Source: an uncultured Bacilli bacterium
Lineage (GTDB): Bacteria; Bacillota_I; Bacilli_A; RF39; UBA660
Assembly (NCBI GenBank): GCA_934101625.1
Contig: CAKORV010000013.1
Span: 1-26,674, forward strand
DNA length: 26,674 bases
Reading direction: 5' to 3'
In this document: positions 22,746 to 26,674 of the stretch, one piece after another
Layout: every line of letters starts with the position of its first letter
Numbering within the stretch: the first letter of the stretch is position 1
Notes under the pieces: model-generated
Told to the model about the DNA's origin: nothing
Seen by the model: the letters and a program-made list of their open reading frames with translations, nothing else
Database searches by the model: none
Position numbers and translations under genes: made by a program

Positions 22746-22865
22746 ATACAAAATGTATAAAATTGCACTTTAAAATTAATATTTGAATAGTCAATTTTAA
22801 ATATTGTAGTAATTTAACAACCAGTAGCTTATATGATAAGGTATTTAACTAAAGGAGAAAATAAA

Positions 22866-23213
22866 ATGAAAGATAATTATTTAGAACATATAAGAAATGA
22901 AATAATAAATACTGAAGCAAAAGTAATAGTAAGAGAATATAAGAATAACTTAGATAAACTTACTAGAAATTACAACATCGGTAAAGAACTAACACTAGCT
23001 GGTAAACATTATGGAGAAGGTATAGTAAAGAAATATGCAAGTATTTTAACTAAGGAATTTGGTAAAGGATATAATCTTTCAGAACTATATAAAATGCAAC
23101 AATTTTATGAGTTAATTCAAAAAGTCGGTGCAATGCACCGAACATTGACGTGGAATCATTATTTAAAACTTTTACCATTAAAAGATATTAATGAAATAAA
23201 CAATATAAATTAA
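22866..23213 (+). pseudogene. Truncated DUF1016/YhcG N-terminal domain
   Basis: 115 residues from the ATG at 22866, which has AAAGGAG eight bases upstream; an earlier ATG at 22833 lacks one. The sequence NYNIGKELTLAGKHYGEGIV, then TKEFGKGYNLSELYKMQQFY and LTWNHYLKLLPLKDINEIN match the N-terminal domain of DUF1016 (YhcG-type) proteins, which reads YWxIG...YGxxxxxxLSxxLTxEFGxGFSxxNLxxMxxFY...LxWxHY. Full proteins are about 330-380 residues, with a PD-(D/E)XK nuclease domain after this point, and are linked to phage or mobile-element defence. Here the frame ends right after the N-terminal domain and the nuclease part is absent. It is either a decayed remnant or a stand-alone stub; the clean frame and ribosome site leave the second open. 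It interrupts the murG-ftsQAZ region. Confidence 0.75.
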
Positions 23214-23282
23214 TTTAAAACATCTAATAAATTCACTTAACTTTTTCTTTGTTAAACTTAACACATTTATTCATATTTTATA

Positions 23283-23311
23283 TTTTAAGTTATTAACTGC
23301 TGTGATATAAT
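23283..23311 (+). promoter_or_regulatory. Promoter of ftsQ
   Basis: Perfect extended -10 TGA-TATAAT (TATAAT at 23306-23311) with a weak -35 TTTTAA (23283-23288), spacing 17. AAGGAG follows, and the ATG is at 23334. Confidence 0.6.
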
Positions 23312-23333
23312 GTAAAAGTAAGGAGTGTAACAT

Positions 23334-24017
23334 ATGGCAAAAAAAGTAAGAGTTAGAAAATTTAATTTTTTTAAATTCTTTAAATTTTTGTTATTTATGT
23401 CCATTCTAATTATTGGCTTTTATTACTTAAGTAAAATCAAAATTAAAAATATAGTTATTAAAGGAAATACATATGTATCAGATATAAACATAATGGAAAA
23501 AACAGGCTTAATAAAATATCCTTCATACTTTAAAACAATAGACTATACTTTAGAAAATAAAATAAAAAAATATTATCCTTTAGTCAAAGAAGTTAAAGTT
23601 AGGCATGGATTAGGATTTAAAATAACAATAGAAATAAGTGAATACAAAATATTATATCTTAAAAGAAACTCAAATGAATATGTACTTGAAAATGGGAAAA
23701 AAATACTTGATGTAGAAATAGATGATAATATTCCAATTCTAATTAATTATGTTCCTGATGATATAGAAACTAAAATGATTAGTAAATTTGCCTTAATAGA
23801 TAAAGGGGTAATAGATAAAATAAGTGAAATAGAATATACAAGTACAAGTTATGATAGTGAAAGATTCTTGCTTTATATGAATGATGGTAATCAAGTTTAT
23901 ATTACGTTAAATAAAATCAAAGAATTTAATAATTATTTCAAAATAAAAAAAGAATTAGGCAAACATAAAGGAATTTTGTACTTAGATAGTGGAAATTATT
24001 TTGAAATTAAAGAATAA
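23334..24017 (+). CDS. ftsQ: Cell division protein FtsQ/DivIB
   Basis: 227 residues. A basic N-terminus (MAKKVRVRKFNFFKFFKF) leads to one helix at about 18-34 (LLFMSILIIGFYYLSKI). The POTRA domain follows directly: IKNIVIKGNTYVSDINIMEK, with the family's I-x-V-x-G-N-x-x-(V/I)-S-x-x-x-I pattern, then IKKYYPLVKEVKVRHGLGFK and ITIEISEYKILYLKRN, the FtsQ/DivIB beta domain. FtsQ/DivIB is a bitopic membrane protein that links FtsB/DivIC and FtsL to the division complex. The length is a little short of Bacillus DivIB (about 260) because the N- and C-terminal tails are small. GAGTGT/AAGGAG lies before the ATG. The gene has its own promoter and is followed by ftsA after 57 bases. Confidence 0.88.
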   Translation: MAKKVRVRKFNFFKFFKFLLFMSILIIGFYYLSKIKIKNIVIKGNTYVSDINIMEKTGLIKYPSYFKTIDYTLENKIKKYYPLVKEVKVRHGLGFKITIEISEYKILYLKRNSNEYVLENGKKILDVEIDDNIPILINYVPDDIETKMISKFALIDKGVIDKISEIEYTSTSYDSERFLLYMNDGNQVYITLNKIKEFNNYFKIKKELGKHKGILYLDSGNYFEIKE

Positions 24018-24020
24018 AAC

Positions 24021-24049
24021 TTTTAAATTTAAAAAATATTTGCTATAAT
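24021..24049 (+). promoter_or_regulatory. Promoter of ftsA-ftsZ
   Basis: Extended -10 TGC-TATAAT (TATAAT at 24044-24049), weak -35 TTTTAA (24021-24026), spacing 17. The start point would be near 24056, before GTGAGGG and the ATG at 24075. Confidence 0.55.
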
Positions 24050-24074
24050 TGTATTAGAAAATAAGTGAGGGATT

Positions 24075-25313
24075 ATGAAACAAATAATAACAAGTTTAGA
24101 TTTAGGTTCAAATAGTGTTAAGATAATTGTTGGTGAAATTTACAATGATGAATTATTTGTTTTAGCATGCACTGAAGTTGTAAGTAAGGGTGTAAAAAAA
24201 GGTTTAATAGTCGAACCGGAAAAAGCATTGGAGAGTATTAAAGAAGCAATAACTAGAACGGAAAGTATTTTGGGTATAAAAATAAATAAACTTATAGTAA
24301 TCAGTCCTTCTTATTATGCAAATTTCTTTAAGGGTGAAGGTTATATAACTTTAACAAGAGAAGATAAGAAAATTATAGGAGAAGATATAACTCATGTAAT
24401 GCAAGCAAGTGTATATAATAGAATTAGTCCTAATTTAGAATTAGTAAGTGTAAGTAGTAAAGATTTTATAATAAATGAAAAAGATATAGTAAAAGATCCT
24501 AAAGGAATAGAAGCAACTAGATTAAGTGTTAATTCAATTTTAGGAGTAGTTCCTAAGAAAAATGTTTATACACTTATTGAAATATTAGATAATCTAGGAA
24601 TAAAAGTTGTTGATTTAGCCTTTGGTGGACAAGCAGACTATTTTGCTTATAGAAAAGAAGAATATAAAAATAAACTTGGAGCAGTAATTAATATTGGAAG
24701 TAATAAAACTGAAGTAAGTATCATTGATAATGATATATTAATAAATACAGAAGTTCTTGATATAGGTAGCAAAAATATAGATAGAGATATAAGTTATATT
24801 TATGATTTAACTTTAGAAGATAGTAAAAAATTAAAAGAAACGTTTGCTCTTGCACATAAAAGTAGTGCTAGTACTAATGAAATAGTAGAATGCTTGACAA
24901 AAAGTAATGAACATATTAAAATAAATCAGTATGAGATAAGTGAAATAGTTTATTCTAGAGTAAGAGAAATACTAGAACTTTCAAAAAAACAAATAAATCT
25001 CTTAACAAAAAAAGAAATTAGTTATATAATCATTACAGGAGGTTGTACTGAATTAGAAGGTTTTTCAAAAGTATATAAAGAAGTATTTGGTAAAAGTCAT
25101 GAAATGTGTAACTTAGAAAAATTAGGTGTTAGAAATAATAAATTTAGTACAGCACTAGGAGTAATTAGTTATTACTATTATAAATTAAAATTTAGGGATA
25201 AGATTGCTACTACTGTTGATGGTGTAGAACAAGAAGAAATATTTAGAGAAAAAAAGAAAATAGACGAGAGTAGTTTACTTGGAAAAGTATATAGTTACTT
25301 TTTTGATAATTAG
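24075..25313 (+). CDS. ftsA: Cell division protein FtsA
   Basis: 412 residues, usual for FtsA. The actin-like fold is shown by the phosphate 1 loop SLDLGSNSVKIIVGE (7-21), by VEPEKALESIKEAITRTESI of the 1C subdomain, by phosphate 2 GAVINIGSNKTEVSIID and by the adenosine motif IIITGGCTELEG. The end SSLLGKVYSYFFDN is the short amphipathic helix that ties FtsA to the membrane. FtsA anchors FtsZ filaments to the membrane and recruits later division proteins. The phosphate 2 loop normally has D-x-G-x-x-T; here it reads NIGSNKT, with Asn for Asp, a small departure. GTGAGGG lies before the ATG. ftsZ follows after 15 bases, so they form one operon. Confidence 0.92.
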   Translation: MKQIITSLDLGSNSVKIIVGEIYNDELFVLACTEVVSKGVKKGLIVEPEKALESIKEAITRTESILGIKINKLIVISPSYYANFFKGEGYITLTREDKKIIGEDITHVMQASVYNRISPNLELVSVSSKDFIINEKDIVKDPKGIEATRLSVNSILGVVPKKNVYTLIEILDNLGIKVVDLAFGGQADYFAYRKEEYKNKLGAVINIGSNKTEVSIIDNDILINTEVLDIGSKNIDRDISYIYDLTLEDSKKLKETFALAHKSSASTNEIVECLTKSNEHIKINQYEISEIVYSRVREILELSKKQINLLTKKEISYIIITGGCTELEGFSKVYKEVFGKSHEMCNLEKLGVRNNKFSTALGVISYYYYKLKFRDKIATTVDGVEQEEIFREKKKIDESSLLGKVYSYFFDN

Positions 25314-25328
25314 TAAGGAGAGTGTAAT

Positions 25329-26387
25329 ATGCAAGGAAACACGTTAGAAATGTTGCAAATAGCAAAAATTAAAGTTATAGGTGTAGGTGGAGGCGGATGT
25401 AATGCTGTAAACCGAATGATTGAATCTGGATTAAGAGGAGTAGAATTTATAGTTGCCAATACTGATTTACAGGTTTTAAATACAAGTAAAGCTGAAACAA
25501 AGTTACAAATAGGTGCTTCAATTACTGATGGACTTGGTGCTGGTGCTGATCCTGAAGTTGGAAGAGAAGCTGCTTTAGAAAGTAGAAATGAAATTGAAGA
25601 TGCTTTAAGAGGAGCAGACATGGTATTCGTAACTTGTGGTCTAGGTGGAGGAACAGGTACAGGAGCTGCACCTGTGATTGCTGAAATAGCACAAGGATTA
25701 GGTTGTCTTACAGTAGCTATTGTTACTAAGCCATTTAAATTTGAAGGAAAAAAGAGAATGGATCATGCATTACTTGGATTGGATGAATTAAAAAAACATG
25801 TTGACACTTATGTAGTAATTCCAAATGATAGATTGAGAGATCTAATTGATAAATCAACTCCAATGACTGATGCATTTAAAGAAGTAGATAATGTATTAAG
25901 ACTTGGGGTACAATCAATATCAGATTTGATTAGTGTTCCTGGATTAGTAAACCTAGACTTTGCTGATGTTAAAGCTATTATGGAAAACAGAGGACAAGCT
26001 TTAATTGGTATTGGTGTTGGGTTTGGTGAAAACAGAGCTATTGAAGCTGCTAAAGAAGCTGTATCTAGTCCATTGTTAGAAACAACTATAAATGGTGCAA
26101 CTGATTGTATTATTAATATTACAGGTGGAAATTCATTGACTTTATTTGAAGCAGAAGATGCTGCAGAAGTAATAAGAGGCGCTGCTAATACTGATATCAA
26201 TATTATATTTGGTGCAGTAATTAATGAATCTTTAACTGATGAAGCAATTGTAACTGTAATTGCTACAGGTTTTGAAGATGAAACTGAACCATTATATCAA
26301 ACATATACTACTCCAAGTAGTAATGTAAAACCAGTTGATGATGATGAAGATGATTTACCACCATTCTTAAGGAATAGAGATATTTAA
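25329..26387 (+). CDS. ftsZ: Cell division GTPase FtsZ
   Basis: 352 residues. IKVIGVGGGGCNAVNRMI (14-31) opens the GTPase domain; the tubulin signature GGGTGTG is at 106-112, PFKFEGKKR at 135-143 and the T7 loop NLDFADVK at 208-215, with the catalytic Asp pair. After residue 320 a short linker leads to DDLPPFLRNRDI, the C-terminal peptide that binds FtsA and other partners. FtsZ polymerises into the ring that directs division. The linker of only about 20 residues is short, in line with a small genome or the Mollicutes-like side of the Bacilli. AAGGAG stands eight bases before the ATG. A second AAAGGAG follows the stop at 26393, in front of a tiny ORF in a hairpin. Confidence 0.97.
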   Translation: MQGNTLEMLQIAKIKVIGVGGGGCNAVNRMIESGLRGVEFIVANTDLQVLNTSKAETKLQIGASITDGLGAGADPEVGREAALESRNEIEDALRGADMVFVTCGLGGGTGTGAAPVIAEIAQGLGCLTVAIVTKPFKFEGKKRMDHALLGLDELKKHVDTYVVIPNDRLRDLIDKSTPMTDAFKEVDNVLRLGVQSISDLISVPGLVNLDFADVKAIMENRGQALIGIGVGFGENRAIEAAKEAVSSPLLETTINGATDCIINITGGNSLTLFEAEDAAEVIRGAANTDINIIFGAVINESLTDEAIVTVIATGFEDETEPLYQTYTTPSSNVKPVDDDEDDLPPFLRNRDI

Positions 26388-26405
26388 AATATAAAGGAGT
26401 AAGAC

Positions 26406-26495
26406 AAAACTATGAGAATATTGAAAAACTCAAACCATAACAACATTTGTTCACTGTGGGGGGGGTAATTTATTAGTTATCTCTCATAGTTTTTT
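26406..26495 (+). terminator. Long hairpin with T-run enclosing a small ORF
   Basis: AAAACTATGAGA (26406-26417) pairs perfectly with TCTCATAGTTTT (26482-26493) around a 64-base interior and ends in TTTTTT (26490-26495). It is the first terminator-like element after ftsZ. The large interior with an ORF is unlike the short loops of all other terminators in the window. Confidence 0.65.
26412..26468 (+). CDS. Candidate 18-aa leader peptide MRILKNSNHNNICSLWGG
   Basis: An ATG 12 bases after AAAGGAG (26393-26399) opens a frame of 18 codons that ends CTG TGG GGG GGG TAA. The last codons form a run of eight G (26458-26465), exceptional in this AT-rich DNA. The start codon lies in the 5' arm of a 12-bp hairpin, and the stop lies 13 bases before the 3' arm, the layout of an attenuator leader peptide. 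No family was recognised. Translation is not shown, and the ribosome-site spacing is somewhat long. Confidence 0.4.
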   Translation: MRILKNSNHNNICSLWGG

Positions 26496-26504
26496 CGTGA
26501 AATT

Positions 26505-26536
26505 AAATATATAGGCATAAGTCTATATATTTTTTT
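26505..26536 (+). terminator. Second hairpin terminator, directly before a ribosome site
   Basis: A 12-bp stem (26505-26516 with 26521-26532, one G-U pair, loop ATAA) is followed by a run of seven T (26530-26536). The next base begins GGTGGTGA, the ribosome site of the gene at 26550, the position expected for an attenuator. Confidence 0.7.
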
Positions 26537-26549
26537 GGTGGTGAAATAA

Positions 26550-26674
26550 ATGAAAAATAAAAAATATATTATGTATTTGGTAGTAAGTATATTAGTATTA
26601 ACTATAGGAGTAAGTTATGCATACTTTAAAGCAAGAGTAAATGGTGAAGGTAAAAGTATAAGTTTAAGAAGTAA
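26550..26674 (+). CDS. Start of a surface protein with TasA/camelysin-like signal, 3' end outside window
   Basis: 41 codons are visible, from the ATG at 26550 with GGTGGTGA (26537-26544) upstream. The protein starts MKNKKYIMYLVVSILVLTIG and continues VSYAYFKARVNGEGKSISL. The basic start, single hydrophobic helix and (S/T)-x-AYF end match the N-terminus of the protein at 12362 (TTLAYFVANIVG), so this is probably another member of the same surface protein group. Its C-terminal domain is not in the window. Control by the two hairpins in front is suggested by their position. Confidence 0.7.
   Translation, partial: MKNKKYIMYLVVSILVLTIGVSYAYFKARVNGEGKSISLRS

Noticed and set aside
22741..22865. Promoter or RNA gene before the DUF1016 stub
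   Set aside because: Only AT-rich sequence with weak -35-like hexamers and no well-spaced -10 was found; no RNA gene structure seen.
1..26674. Mycoplasma-type code with TGA as Trp
   Set aside because: TGA ends murG, the 44-aa ORF and the zinc-ribbon gene at the expected places, and Trp in conserved motifs is TGG.

Overview
The window comes from a very AT-rich, low-GC Gram-positive-type bacterium. The set of FtsZ/FtsA/FtsQ/FtsW/MurG, an RNase J-family protein, YceD-L32, a YjcZ-like small protein, a TIGR04086-type membrane protein and strong AGGAGG/GGTGA ribosome sites fits the Bacilli/Erysipelotrichia/RF39-like gut lineages (inference, no search was run). TGA is used as a stop (murG, the 44-aa ORF after the CpaF-like gene, the zinc-ribbon gene) and Trp is read from TGG, so the standard bacterial code applies, not the Mycoplasma code. 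Most of the window is ordinary chromosomal backbone, in which surface proteins, a small pilus-like cassette and two decayed accessory genes are embedded.

Layout. 1-1497: C-terminal part of a repeat-bearing surface protein, cut by the window edge. 1573-4184: a pilin-like protein, a CpaE/ParA-like ATPase, a CpaF-like secretion ATPase with an altered His box, and a 44-aa membrane peptide. 4290-4806: a decayed AlbA_2/HATPase_c_4-type regulator whose linker is full of GATAAA-type repeats. 4951-8902: operon of an RNase J-like protein with a degenerate metal site, a cysteine desulfurase and ThiI (sulfur relay to tRNA 4-thiouridine). 8930-9776 (minus): peptide deformylase and a Gly/Tyr-rich YjcZ-like protein. 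9895-11828: FtsW, then YceD and ribosomal protein L32. L32 carries an unexpected N-terminal extension resembling the Prp-cleaved leader of Firmicutes L27. 11894-13921: a SPOR-like membrane protein and a second, complete surface protein homologous to the first. 13936-18958: zinc-ribbon membrane protein, Tgt, a small membrane protein, a TIGR04086-type protein, a YetF/DUF421 protein, a SpoVB/MurJ-like flippase and an unknown membrane protein. 18993-20492 (minus): processive family-2 glycosyltransferase. 20635-26387: MurG, a translationally coupled unknown, a truncated DUF1016 gene, FtsQ/DivIB, FtsA and FtsZ. 26412-26674: a short ORF enclosed in a terminator-like hairpin with a run of eight G, a second terminator-like hairpin, and the start of a third surface protein.

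How the genes fit together. Cell-wall synthesis and division dominate: MurG makes lipid II, a SpoVB/MurJ-type protein may flip lipid-linked precursor, FtsW polymerises it, and FtsQ/A/Z organise the division site. Translation and RNA maintenance form the second theme (ThiI with its desulfurase, Tgt, Def, L32, the RNase J-like protein). The pilin-like/CpaE/CpaF set and the DUF-type surface proteins form the cell-surface accessory layer.

The points most worth a second look are the leader-ORF/double-hairpin element after ftsZ, the L27-like extension on L32, the RNase J-like protein with a broken HxHxDH motif, and the reduced pilus-like cassette. No CRISPR array, tRNA, rRNA or intact insertion sequence was recognised.
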